Shown: piece by piece, positions 23,730-32,163 of the stretch | How positions within the stretch are numbered: position 1 is the first letter of the stretch | Layout of the letters: each line of letters starts with the position of its first letter | Origin: Myxococcales bacterium | GTDB taxonomy: Bacteria; Myxococcota_A; Bradymonadia; UBA7976; UBA1532 | Direction of reading: 5' to 3' | Assembly: GCA_020633465.1 (NCBI GenBank) | Contig: JACKDN010000025.1 | Location: 1 to 64,000 of the forward strand | DNA length: 64,000 bases | Position numbers and translations under genes: made by a program | The notes under the pieces: generated by a model | What the model was told of the DNA's origin: nothing | Databases searched by the model: none | The model's input: only the letters and a program-made list of their open reading frames with translations

Positions 23730-24872
23730 TCACCCCACGCGGTCGGTCCGGCCCGCCCACGCGTGCAGGATCCACCCCAGGTGATACGGGCGGCAGGTAC
23801 GGTTCACGCGCAGCGCCCACGGGCGGTCGGCCACCGGCGAGCGCGCGCCGGCGAAGGCCGCGGCCCAGCCCAGCCCGTAGGCCGCGCGGTTGAGCGGGAA
23901 CACGCGCCGGATGGCCCGGAACACCACCGCCTCGTCCCGATCGACCAGGTCCACGCCCAGCTCGTTGCGGTGCAGCCAGCCGACGCTCTCGCGCAGCGCG
24001 CGGTCGAAGCGCCGCCCGGTCGCGTCGGTCACCGCGTGCAGCGCCATCGGCGCCATCGCGTCCTGGTGCACGCTGTACACCGGGTAGCGCTCGGCCACCC
24101 GCCCGCGCGGCGCGTCGTAGCGCCAGGGCCAGCCGTGGAAGGGATCGCGCAGGGCGATCAATTGGTCGGCGGCGCGCTCGGCCACGCCCGCCGCCTCGGC
24201 GTCGCCGAACACCCGCCCGTAGGTCGCCAGCGCGTACACCCAGTAGATCTGCGTCGAGAACAACGCCTGCGTCCGCCAGAACGGCGAGCCGCCGGCGAAG
24301 TGGTCGAACAGGCCGCCCTCGGCGTGCCAGCAGCGGTGCAGGCCCAGGTCGCGCAGGCGGGTGGCCGCCGCCTTCACCTTCGCGTCGCCCGCGTCCCGCT
24401 CGTGCTGCAGCGCCAGCGCGGTCAGCGCCCAGGCCAGCACCCGGCCGATGACGCCGTCGAGGTCGCGGTCGAGCGCGGCCAGCAGCCGCGGGACGACCTT
24501 CTCCCCCACCCCGCAGTCGATGTGCGCGTCGGCCCACAGCGCCATCGCCAGGTGGTCGATGTCCTCGCTGTCGTGCTGCGCGAGTCCGCTCTGCAGCAGG
24601 CGCGCGGCGTCCAGCGTCGTCGCGTAGCCCGCGGCCTTCGCCTGGTGGATACCCAGGCTGCTCATCACCGTGTAGCGCAGGCCCAGGTGCTCGACCGTCT
24701 CTCGCCGGCCGCGCTCGAAGGTCACCGAGAACAGCGCCTCGCGGGCCGGGTCGTACATCCTCTCGAGGCCGGTCAACGACAGGCGCACGAGGTCGTCGAG
24801 GTAGGCCGCGTCGATCGTCGGCGCCTTTCCCGAGGGTGCCTCGGCGCCCCGAGCGCCCAGCATCGCCTTCAT
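23730..24872 (-). CDS. Hypothetical alpha/alpha-barrel-like protein in glycan operon
   Basis: The 380-residue protein lacks a signal peptide and is largely helical. Repeated helical pairs carry aromatic and acidic residues (WADAHIDCGVGEK, HAEGGLFDHFAGGSPFW, YPVYSVHQDAMAPMAL). The arrangement resembles the alpha/alpha toroids of six-hairpin glycosidases, C5-epimerase or prenyltransferase-like domains, but I see no diagnostic motif. The ATG at 24872 overlaps the methyltransferase stop (ATGA), and it is the last gene of the leftward operon 30896-23730. Its context suggests a sugar-modifying or cleaving enzyme. No function is asserted. Confidence 0.7.
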   Translation of the reverse strand: MKAMLGARGAEAPSGKAPTIDAAYLDDLVRLSLTGLERMYDPAREALFSVTFERGRRETVEHLGLRYTVMSSLGIHQAKAAGYATTLDAARLLQSGLAQHDSEDIDHLAMALWADAHIDCGVGEKVVPRLLAALDRDLDGVIGRVLAWALTALALQHERDAGDAKVKAAATRLRDLGLHRCWHAEGGLFDHFAGGSPFWRTQALFSTQIYWVYALATYGRVFGDAEAAGVAERAADQLIALRDPFHGWPWRYDAPRGRVAERYPVYSVHQDAMAPMALHAVTDATGRRFDRALRESVGWLHRNELGVDLVDRDEAVVFRAIRRVFPLNRAAYGLGWAAAFAGARSPVADRPWALRVNRTCRPYHLGWILHAWAGRTDRVG

Positions 24873-25651
24873 CGGTCGTCTCCAGCGGGGGTCTTGTCGA
24901 TGCGCAGCAGCAGCCAGTTGTCCTGGCTGCGCCGCGGGAAGCGCAGGTGGTTCAGCGCGCCGAACACCTTGTACAGCAGGCGGCCCTCGTGGTTCTCGAA
25001 CCGGTCGTGGCCGCACTTCGGGCAGAACGTGTGGGGGCTGTACTTCCACAGGCCGAAGGCGTGCGTGCGCAGCTTCAGCAGCGGCGTGAAGTAGGGGCGC
25101 ACCTTCCAGGCGTAGCGCACGAGCGCCGGCGCCTCGGCGGGGAACAGCGGGCGCAGGGTGTCGGCGGTCAGGCTCTGCTGGTGGCCGTGCAGGTGGAAGA
25201 CGTGGCCGCACTGCGGACACTTGTGCGACGCCTCGAGCAGCTGCTCGCGGTTGGGCACCGTCACCAGCACGTGGCGGCGCGCGACGCGGTACAGCTCGGC
25301 GCAGGCGGCCGGCACCAGGTCGGGCGGCAGGTGCTCGAGCACCTCGGCGCACAGCACCAGGTCGACGCTGTCGTCGGCGAAGGGCAGCTGCAGGATCGAG
25401 CTGCGCACCACCGGCTTGGGCGCGTGGCGCAGGCCGACCCGGCCCAGGTCGGTGCCGAAGACGTGCGGGCGGTCGATGCGGCCGAGCAGCTTGCCGGGGC
25501 CGCAGCCGACGTCGAGCACCGTCCGCACGTCGGGCGGGATGAGCTTCAGCGTCTCGCCGATGCGCACCGCCTCGGACTTGCGCAGGGGCTCGTCGGCGGG
25601 CGTGTCGTGCACCGCCGTGCGCTCGAACAGGGCCGCGGTGTCGAGGCTCAT
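24869..25651 (-). CDS. Class I SAM-dependent methyltransferase with zinc-ribbon-like Cys pairs
   Basis: A 260-residue protein. Motif I is VLDVGCGPGKLL (about residues 44-55), an acidic motif II follows, and LPFADDSVDLVLCAEVLEHL is the classic Methyltransf_11 post-motif region. The C-terminal half adds two CxxC knuckles (CPQCGHVFHLHGH and CPKCGHDRF) that could bind one zinc. It probably methylates a sugar or a lipid-linked precursor of the second glycan. It overlaps both the following and the preceding gene by 4 nt. The Cys pairs are an addition not found in minimal members. Confidence 0.83.
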   Translation of the reverse strand: MSLDTAALFERTAVHDTPADEPLRKSEAVRIGETLKLIPPDVRTVLDVGCGPGKLLGRIDRPHVFGTDLGRVGLRHAPKPVVRSSILQLPFADDSVDLVLCAEVLEHLPPDLVPAACAELYRVARRHVLVTVPNREQLLEASHKCPQCGHVFHLHGHQQSLTADTLRPLFPAEAPALVRYAWKVRPYFTPLLKLRTHAFGLWKYSPHTFCPKCGHDRFENHEGRLLYKVFGALNHLRFPRRSQDNWLLLRIDKTPAGDDR

Positions 25652-26949
25652 CCGGCCACCTCGTCGAAGATGCGCGCCAGCTTGTCCGCCGCGGGCGCGG
25701 CGCCGAAGCGGGCGATGGCGGCGTCGTCCGGCGCGAAGGTCTCGCCGCGGCGCTTCTTGCGCAGGAAGTCGCTCAGGGCCGCGCTGATGGCCCGCGCGTC
25801 GTGGCCCACGCAGACGCCCAGGCCCGTCTCGGCGTGGATGTCGGCCACCTCGGGGTTGGTCGAGACGCTCAGCACCGGGCGGCGCGCGGCCATGTAGTCG
25901 TACAGCTTGCCGGCGATGCGCAGGTGGTGGCGCGGGCCAGTCAGATCGAGCAGGACGTCGGCCCGGCCGAGCAGGGCGCGCGACTGCGTGAAGGGCACCC
26001 AGTCGTGGGCGGTGACGAAGGGGCGCAGGCGCAGGCGGTCGATGGCCTCTTCGTCGGCGGGGGTGACCTCGCCGAGGGTGATCACCTCGGTCTGGCCCGG
26101 GCGCAGGCCCTCGCGATCGATGAAGTCGCGGTAGGCCTCGAAGAACAGGCGGCCGTCGCGCAGGGGCGTCAGGTGGCCGTAGAAGATCACGCGGAAGGGG
26201 CCGCGGCGGCCCGGCGGCTTCGGGCGCGGATCGTACAGGTCCGGGTCGAAGTGGTTGCGGATCATCGCGAAGTGCGAGGGCGGCAGGCGGCCGGCGTAGG
26301 CTTCGCGGTACAGCTCGAGGCTGCTGCGGCTGTTCAGCACGACGCGGCCGGCGCGGCGAAAGGCCATGGACTCCAGCAGGTTGGCCAGGGCCTTGCCGCG
26401 GGGCGTCCAGGCCTCGCTGTAGAGGGGGTCGACGGCCCAGGGATCGCGCAGGTCGACCACCAGGGGCAGGCCGCTGGCGTAGGACAGGGCGGTGCCGAGG
26501 TACATCGCCGAGAAGGGGCCGGCGTTGACGTGGATGAGGCGGCAGTCGTGCTGGCGCGCGAAGCGGGCGGCGCGGGCGAAGGCCCAGGGCAGGAACTTCA
26601 CGAAGCGGTCGATGGGCAGGCCGCCGGCCTCGCGCTTCAGGCGGGCCCAGAGGCCGGTGGGCGCCGGGCCGGTGGTGGCGGCGCGGGGGTCACCGAAGGG
26701 CTGGTCGGGGGTCAGGCGGTCGATCAGGTCGAGGACGCTGGCCAGCGGGCCGCTGCGGTAGCCGCGGTCGATGGGGACGTCGGGCACCAGCGGCTCGAGG
26801 GCGGGATCCGGTGAGTCGCCGGCTGGCAGCGCCAGCACCGCCGGGCGCCAGCCGCGCGCGGGCAGGTGGCGCGAGAAGGTCAGAGCCCGCTTCGCGCCGA
26901 CGAAGTTCATCGGCACGTAATAGGGCGAGATCATGAGGAAATTTCGCAC
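25648..26949 (-). CDS. Glycosyltransferase family 4, paralog A
   Basis: This 433-residue GT-B enzyme has an N-terminus MISPYYVPMNFVGAKRALTF, split here after a turn, and LPLVVDLRDPWAVDPL in the middle. The donor-binding end contains LRIAGKLYDYMAARRPVLSV. These phrases recur almost word for word in the gene at 28445-29734, so the two arose by duplication. The GTG at 26949 is preceded by GAGAGG and lies 2 nt from the flippase stop. The internal ATG six codons later is less well placed. It builds the second surface glycan. The sugar is unknown. Confidence 0.83.
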   Translation of the reverse strand: MRNFLMISPYYVPMNFVGAKRALTFSRHLPARGWRPAVLALPAGDSPDPALEPLVPDVPIDRGYRSGPLASVLDLIDRLTPDQPFGDPRAATTGPAPTGLWARLKREAGGLPIDRFVKFLPWAFARAARFARQHDCRLIHVNAGPFSAMYLGTALSYASGLPLVVDLRDPWAVDPLYSEAWTPRGKALANLLESMAFRRAGRVVLNSRSSLELYREAYAGRLPPSHFAMIRNHFDPDLYDPRPKPPGRRGPFRVIFYGHLTPLRDGRLFFEAYRDFIDREGLRPGQTEVITLGEVTPADEEAIDRLRLRPFVTAHDWVPFTQSRALLGRADVLLDLTGPRHHLRIAGKLYDYMAARRPVLSVSTNPEVADIHAETGLGVCVGHDARAISAALSDFLRKKRRGETFAPDDAAIARFGAAPAADKLARIFDEVAG

Positions 26950-26951
26950 GA

Positions 26952-28448
26952 TCAGCCTCTCGCCCGGCGCACGAGGCGGCCGGTCAGGAAGTCGACGACG
27001 TAACGCAGGTCGTCGGCGCTGAGCAACCCGCCCAGGCGCCCGAGGACGACGTAGGTGGGCACGTAGACGCCGAAGCCGGCGGCGATGCGCGCGCCGTCGC
27101 CGGTGACGAAGTGGTCGACCAGCAGCAGCGGGGCGGCGGCGATGGCGGCGACCACCAGCGCGCGCAGGACGGCGCCGTAGGGGAAGACGTGGGCCCAGCT
27201 CAGGTCGAGCTGGCGGCGGATGACCTGCAGCAGCAGGGCGATGGCGATCACCTGAGCGACGATCGAGGCCAGCGCCGGGCCGGGCAGGCCGAAGGCCAGG
27301 TAGAACGGGTAGTTGAGCACGGCGTTGCCGACGAGCGCGGCCAGCGAGGCGGTCAGCACCGGGCGGGTGCGGCCCAGGGCGCGCACGACGGCGCCGTAGG
27401 CGCACAGGCGCAGGGGCATCAGGCACAGGTAGACGCGGAAGGGCACCGCGGCGGCGTCGTAGTCCTTCGAGAACAGGAGGCGGACGGTGGGCTCGGCCAG
27501 GACGAACAGGGCGACGAAGACGGGCATCATGATGGCCGCCACCTTGACCATCGAGCCGTGCCACAGACGGACGAAGTCGCTGCCCGCGCCGTCGCGGTGG
27601 GCGACGACGAGGGCGGGCACGAGGGCGCCGGTGACCGAGTAGGCGATGCCGGGGACGAGGGGCAGCTCGGTGGCGCCGACGGTGTAGATGGCGAACACCT
27701 CGGCGGCCGCGATGGCCGCGATGAGGTACTTGTCGAGCTGGACGTTCAGCTTGCCGACGATGAGCGACAGCGACAGGGGCAGGCCATAGGCGAACAGGTC
27801 GCGCAGGCGCCACTGGCCGCGCACCTCGGGGCCGCGCAGGGGGCCCTTGGCGATGAACGCGAAGTAGACCAGGTACATCAGGGCGCGCAGGACGGCGACG
27901 CCGGCGAAGAGGGCGATGAGGGTGGCGACGTCGGCGCCCAGCCAGGCGGGGATGACCAGCGAGGCGAAGCGGCTGAGGTAGAAGACGAGGGTGACCCAGA
28001 ACGCGCCGACGTAGCGCTCGGTGGCGATGAAGTACTGGGGCAGCGTCTGGCCGGGGAAGTCGCACAGGACGGCGAGGGCGAGCCAGGCGAGGGGCGTCTC
28101 GATGCCGGGGATGTCGACCACCTCGGCGATGGCCGGGCCGCCGAAGAACAGGACGAGGGCGTAGGGCACGGCCAGGGCGGTGAGGACGGCGCCGGTGTAG
28201 ACGCCGAGGGCGCGCGACACGCGCGGGCCCAGCTTGGGCACGAAGAACGAGAGGGCGCTGTCGAGGCCGAGGGGGCCGAAGGCGTTGAGGGTCTCCTGGA
28301 CGAGGTAGACCAGGGCGACGGCCGCGAAGTCCTCCTTCGACAGCAGCCGCGTCAGCAGCACGATGATGAGCATGTTCAGCGCCCCGCCCACCAGGCGGGC
28401 CTGGCTGACCAGGCCGGCGCCGGCGGCGAGCCGCGCGTCCTTGCTCAT
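26952..28448 (-). CDS. Wzx-type oligosaccharide flippase, second copy
   Basis: A 498-residue protein with 12-14 hydrophobic helices and the MOP-family N-terminus GGALNMLIIVLLTRLLSKEDF. A charged cytoplasmic end follows the last helix. It is longer than the flippase at 2192-3430 and shares only the general pattern with it. Two paralogous GT4 genes flank it, and it overlaps the upstream one by ATGA. It would export the lipid-linked unit made by this operon, so this locus appears to be a self-contained second glycan system. No polymerase or Wza homologue is visible within the operon. Confidence 0.84.
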   Translation of the reverse strand: MSKDARLAAGAGLVSQARLVGGALNMLIIVLLTRLLSKEDFAAVALVYLVQETLNAFGPLGLDSALSFFVPKLGPRVSRALGVYTGAVLTALAVPYALVLFFGGPAIAEVVDIPGIETPLAWLALAVLCDFPGQTLPQYFIATERYVGAFWVTLVFYLSRFASLVIPAWLGADVATLIALFAGVAVLRALMYLVYFAFIAKGPLRGPEVRGQWRLRDLFAYGLPLSLSLIVGKLNVQLDKYLIAAIAAAEVFAIYTVGATELPLVPGIAYSVTGALVPALVVAHRDGAGSDFVRLWHGSMVKVAAIMMPVFVALFVLAEPTVRLLFSKDYDAAAVPFRVYLCLMPLRLCAYGAVVRALGRTRPVLTASLAALVGNAVLNYPFYLAFGLPGPALASIVAQVIAIALLLQVIRRQLDLSWAHVFPYGAVLRALVVAAIAAAPLLLVDHFVTGDGARIAAGFGVYVPTYVVLGRLGGLLSADDLRYVVDFLTGRLVRRARG

Positions 28449-29734
28449 CGCTCGAGGGCCTCGTCGTAGACGGCCGCCATGGCGCGGGCCTGGGCGCGGG
28501 CCGAGAAGGGCTCGACGTTCGCTTCGGTGATCTCGAAGGCGCCGTCGTACAGGCGGCCGAGCTTCTCGGCGACGTCCGCGGGGTCGCCGTGACGGGCGCA
28601 CAGGCCGGCGCCGGCGGCGGCGACGATGCGATCGGCCTCGGGGTTGGCCGACACGGACAGGATGGGGCGGCGGGCGCAGAGGTAGTCGTACAGCTTGCCG
28701 GGGATCTGCAGGTGGCTGTCGGGCTGGATGACCATCGACAGGACGTGGGCCGAGCGCAGGACGGGCAGGCTGTCGCGGAAGGGCACCGGGGGCACGACGT
28801 CGACGAAGGGGTCGAGGCCCAGGCCGGCGACGCGGGCGAGGTGCTCGGGGTCGAGGCCGCCGATGAAGCGCAGGCGCGCGTCGGCCGGTCCCAGGCCGCG
28901 GCCGTCGACGAAGGCGCGGAAGCCGCGGAGGAGGGCGTCGGGCTCGACGAAGCGGCGGAAGCGGCCGAAGTAGGCGACGGTGAAGGCGTCGGGCAGGTGG
29001 GCCTCGCCGGGGCGGAAGAGGCCCTCGTCGAAGGCGTTGCGGATGGCGGTGAAGTGATCGGCGGGCAGGTCGCCGGCGTAGGCGTCGACGTAGGCGTCTC
29101 GGGCGGCCTCGGTGTTGAGGACGACCTTCGAGGCGACGTGGAACAGGCGGCGCTCGAAGGCGCGCAGGGCGGCGCGGGCGGGGGCCGGGCGCAGGGCCAT
29201 CTTGGCGGCGTGCTGCGACCAGGGGTCGCGCAGATCGACGATCAGGGGCAGGCCGGTCTCGCGGGCGAGGCGGTCGGCGGCGATGAGGGGCGACCAGGGG
29301 TCGGCGCTGACGTGGATGGCGTCCGGGCGGTAGCGGCGGACCAGGGCGCGGGCGGCGCGCAGGCCCGCGGGCACGTCGGCCAGGTAGCGATCGAAGGGGG
29401 TCAGGAAGGTGGCGTCCTCGGGCCACCACGACGGGCGCCAGCCAGGGGGCTTCGGGGGCTTCTTCGGGCCCGACGACGGCTTCGCGGCGGCGCGGCGGGT
29501 CCTCAGGGCGTGCAGGGCCGGGCGCAGGGCGCCGCCGAAGCCGTAGGAGACCACGGTGCCGGGGGGGACGCAGGCCGACAGGGTCGGATCCGGGCGCTCG
29601 CCGACCGGCGGCCCGGCCAGGACGATGGGCTGCCAGCCGGCCGCGGGCAGGTTGCGGGCCAGGTGCAGCGCGCGCTTCGCCCCGCTGACGCCGATGGGCG
29701 GGAAGTAGGGCGAGATGAGCAGGACGCGGCGCAC
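28445..29734 (-). CDS. Glycosyltransferase family 4, paralog B
   Basis: A 429-residue GT-B protein starting MRRVLLISPYFPPIGVSGAK. It shares GAKRAL, LPLIVDLRDPWS, IPGKLYDYLCARRPILSVS and the acceptor-side spacing with paralog A at 25648-26949. It also has an extra Pro/Lys-rich insert (about residues 88-105) not present in paralog A. The start is GTG, one base after the stop of the epimerase gene (TGACGTG), so translation is probably coupled. The order epimerase, GT4, flippase, GT4 suggests ManNAc-type sugar supply to these transferases, which is inference. Confidence 0.83.
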   Translation of the reverse strand: MRRVLLISPYFPPIGVSGAKRALHLARNLPAAGWQPIVLAGPPVGERPDPTLSACVPPGTVVSYGFGGALRPALHALRTRRAAAKPSSGPKKPPKPPGWRPSWWPEDATFLTPFDRYLADVPAGLRAARALVRRYRPDAIHVSADPWSPLIAADRLARETGLPLIVDLRDPWSQHAAKMALRPAPARAALRAFERRLFHVASKVVLNTEAARDAYVDAYAGDLPADHFTAIRNAFDEGLFRPGEAHLPDAFTVAYFGRFRRFVEPDALLRGFRAFVDGRGLGPADARLRFIGGLDPEHLARVAGLGLDPFVDVVPPVPFRDSLPVLRSAHVLSMVIQPDSHLQIPGKLYDYLCARRPILSVSANPEADRIVAAAGAGLCARHGDPADVAEKLGRLYDGAFEITEANVEPFSARAQARAMAAVYDEALER

Positions 29735-29735
29735 G

Positions 29736-30896
29736 TCAGTCGACCCGGCTCAGGCGGGCCAGGGCGCCGTGCGCGGTGTGCTGGTGGCGGTGCGCGCGCG
29801 GCAGGCCGCCGTGGTGGGCCAAGTGGGCCGCGATGCGCTCGGCCGCGCGGCCGTCCCACTTCGCCGGGATGCCGAAGCTGGCGGGATCGCTGGCCATGGC
29901 GGCCTCGAACTCGGCCCAGACGCGGGCGGGATCGGTGCCGGCGAGGCGGTTGGTGCCGACGAGGCAGGTCGAGGGGCGCTCGGTGCTCTCGCGCAGGGTG
30001 ACGCAGGGCACGCGGAGGACGGTGGTCTCTTCCTGGATGCCGCCCGAGTCGGTGAGGATGATGCGGGCCTCCTTCACCAGCTTCAGGAAGTCGAGGTAGC
30101 CCAGGGGCTTCACGACGGTGATGTTCTTGGCGGCGTCGAGGCGGGCGCGCAGGCCGAAGGCGGCCAGGCGGTCGAGGGTGCGGGGGTGCGCCGGGAAGAC
30201 GATCGGCATCTGCGCGGCGACGCGCTCGACGACGCCCAGCAGGCGGCCCAGGACGCGGGGATCGTCCACGTTGGCCGGGCGGTGCATGGTGAGCACCGCG
30301 TACTGCCCCGGCGTGAGGTCGTGGTCGTCCACCACCGACGAGGCGTCCGCCTTGGGCAGGTTGCGGTACAGGCTGTCGATCATCACGTTGCCGACGAAGT
30401 GGACGCCCTCGTGATCGAGGCCCTCGCGGGCGAGGTTGATCAGGCCCGACTGCTCGCTGACGAACAGCAGATCGCTCAGCTGGTCGGTCAGGACGCGGTT
30501 GATCTCCTCGGGCATCGTGCGGTCGAAGCTGCGCAGGCCCGCCTCGACGTGGGCGACGGCGACGCCGGCTTTGGCGGCGACGAGGGCGCACGAGATGGTG
30601 CTGTTGACGTCGCCGACCACGACGACCAGGTCGGGCTCGAGATCGGCGAGGGTGCCCTCGAAGGCGCGCATGACCTCGGCGTGCTGGACGGCGTGGCTGC
30701 CGCCGTGGACGCCCAGGTTGACGTCCGGGCGCGGGATGCCCAGCTCCTCGAAGAACAGGGTGCTCATCGCGTGGTCGTAGTGCTGGCCCGTGTGCACCAG
30801 GATGGGCTCGATGCCCGGGTGCGCGCCGTACGCGGCCATCAGCGGCGCGATCTTCATGAAGTTGGGGCGGGCGCCGACGACGTTGACGATGCGCAT
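29736..30896 (-). CDS. wecB: UDP-N-acetylglucosamine 2-epimerase (non-hydrolysing), copy 2
   Basis: The 386-residue product carries NVVGARPNFMKIAPLM, GQHYDHAMS, HVEAGLRSFDRTMPEE, VLTMHRPANVDD, TDSGGIQEETTVLRVPCVTL and STERPSTCLVGTNRLAG. This is the second WecB subtype, with the RTMPEEINR box and the ARPN start. Copy 1 at 3421-4521 is the TRPEAIKLAPV subtype. It makes UDP-ManNAc and heads the leftward glycan operon. GCAGGAGG sits 4 nt before the ATG at 30896. The last 25 residues are His/Arg-rich and family-atypical. Confidence 0.92.
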   Translation of the reverse strand: MRIVNVVGARPNFMKIAPLMAAYGAHPGIEPILVHTGQHYDHAMSTLFFEELGIPRPDVNLGVHGGSHAVQHAEVMRAFEGTLADLEPDLVVVVGDVNSTISCALVAAKAGVAVAHVEAGLRSFDRTMPEEINRVLTDQLSDLLFVSEQSGLINLAREGLDHEGVHFVGNVMIDSLYRNLPKADASSVVDDHDLTPGQYAVLTMHRPANVDDPRVLGRLLGVVERVAAQMPIVFPAHPRTLDRLAAFGLRARLDAAKNITVVKPLGYLDFLKLVKEARIILTDSGGIQEETTVLRVPCVTLRESTERPSTCLVGTNRLAGTDPARVWAEFEAAMASDPASFGIPAKWDGRAAERIAAHLAHHGGLPRAHRHQHTAHGALARLSRVD

Positions 30897-31038
30897 GGGG
30901 CCTCCTGCGGCTGGGGGCGGCATGGTGCGGCAGCAGGGGGGCGGGCAGCAAGGGGCGTGCCGCGAGGACGCGGCGTGGCGCGGCGCGGCGCGGGGCACAG
31001 GGTGGAGGCCTGGTGCTCCACCCTGGACGGCGCGCCCG

Positions 31039-32026
31039 TCACATCGGGTTGAGGCAGGCCCCGATGGCGTCGCTGCAGTTCGTCTGCTGGCACTCGGTGT
31101 CGCCCGACATGCAGCCGGCGTCCTGGATGCACTGGTTGGCGGCCTGATAGGCGGCGAAGGCCTCGGGGCTGGCCGCGACGTAGCAGGCGTCGACGCAGGT
31201 CTGGTCGCCGGCGCAGGGCGAGAGGCACATGTTCAGCTGCACGCACGTGCCGTCGCCCATCGGCTGGGCCGGGCCGCCGAGGCAGGCGTCGAGCTCGGCC
31301 TGGCAGTTGGCGCGCTGGCAGTCGCCGTCGCCGCCCGCGCAGCCCGCCGCGCGGATGCACTCGAGGGTGGCCTGGAACTGGTCGTTGCCTTCGGGCGACG
31401 ACATGGCGAAGCAGGCGTTGACGCAGTCCTGATCGTCGTCGCCGCAGTCGTTGAGGCAGCCGTTCAGCTCGGCGCAGGTCAAGTCGCCCGAGGGGGGCCG
31501 GGGCTGGGCGCCGAAGCAGGCGTCGAGCTGGGGGCCGCAGTTCGCCTGCAGGCAGTCCTGATCGATGCCGCCCTGATCGTCGAGGCAGCCGGCGGGCTCG
31601 CCGCACATGAAGATGGCCTCGTACTCGGCGACGGCCTGGGCGGTGGACTCGTCGCGGCAGGTCTGGGCGCAGTCCTCGGGGGCGCCGGCCATGTTGCAGC
31701 CGCCGAGGCAGTCGTTCAGGGCGCGGCAGTCGGTGGCCGGGACGCCGGGATCGCCGCCCATGCCGGGGGCGCCGCCCGCGCCGGGGACGCCGCCCGCGCC
31801 GGGCTCGCCGCCGAGCCCGGTGTGCTGCCCATGCCGGGACGCCGCCCGCGCCTGGACGCCGCCTGCGCTGGACGCCGCCTGCGCCGGGATTGCCGCCCGC
31901 GCCGGGCAGGCCGCCCATGCCCGGCGAGCCGCCGGCGCCCGCGTCGCTCGCGCCGCCCTCGCCGTCGCCACCGCAGCCGACGAGCAGCGCGGCCGCGCAC
32001 ACGAGACACCCGATCGCCTTCTTCAT
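31039..32026 (-). CDS. Cys-rich lipoprotein, reading frame broken in a Gly-Pro linker
   Basis: The start at 32026 encodes a lipoprotein signal (KKAIGCLVCAAALLVGC) and a Gly-rich linker of GAGGxPG units. In this frame the linker turns into Arg-rich nonsense from about 31880. A +1 frame then carries on with GLGGEPGAGGVPGAGG from about 31815 and encodes four Cys-rich modules of about 60 residues (CRALNDCLGGC, CAELNGCLNDC, CVQLNMCLSPC), ending at 31039. Comparing linker units shows that copies at 31820-31880 are short by 1-2 C/G bases each. The intact product would be about 330 residues. Either the bases were lost in sequencing, or the gene is off in this cell. The modules' function is unknown. 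Confidence 0.65.
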
Positions 32027-32163
32027 GTCGTCTCCCCAGCGCCGTCCCGACTGCGTACCGCGGACGGCGACTTCACGGCAACGGCCCCGCGCGCGCCACC
32101 CTCTTTACGCCCGCCGCCGGGGACGGCACCCTGCCCGCACCGACCGACCCCGAGGAGGCTGCC

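Noticed and set aside
30790..32160. Plus-strand open frame continuing upstream of the PlsC-like gene
   Set aside because: It is antisense to the epimerase and the lipoprotein. The real start is at 32164, behind GAGGAGG.
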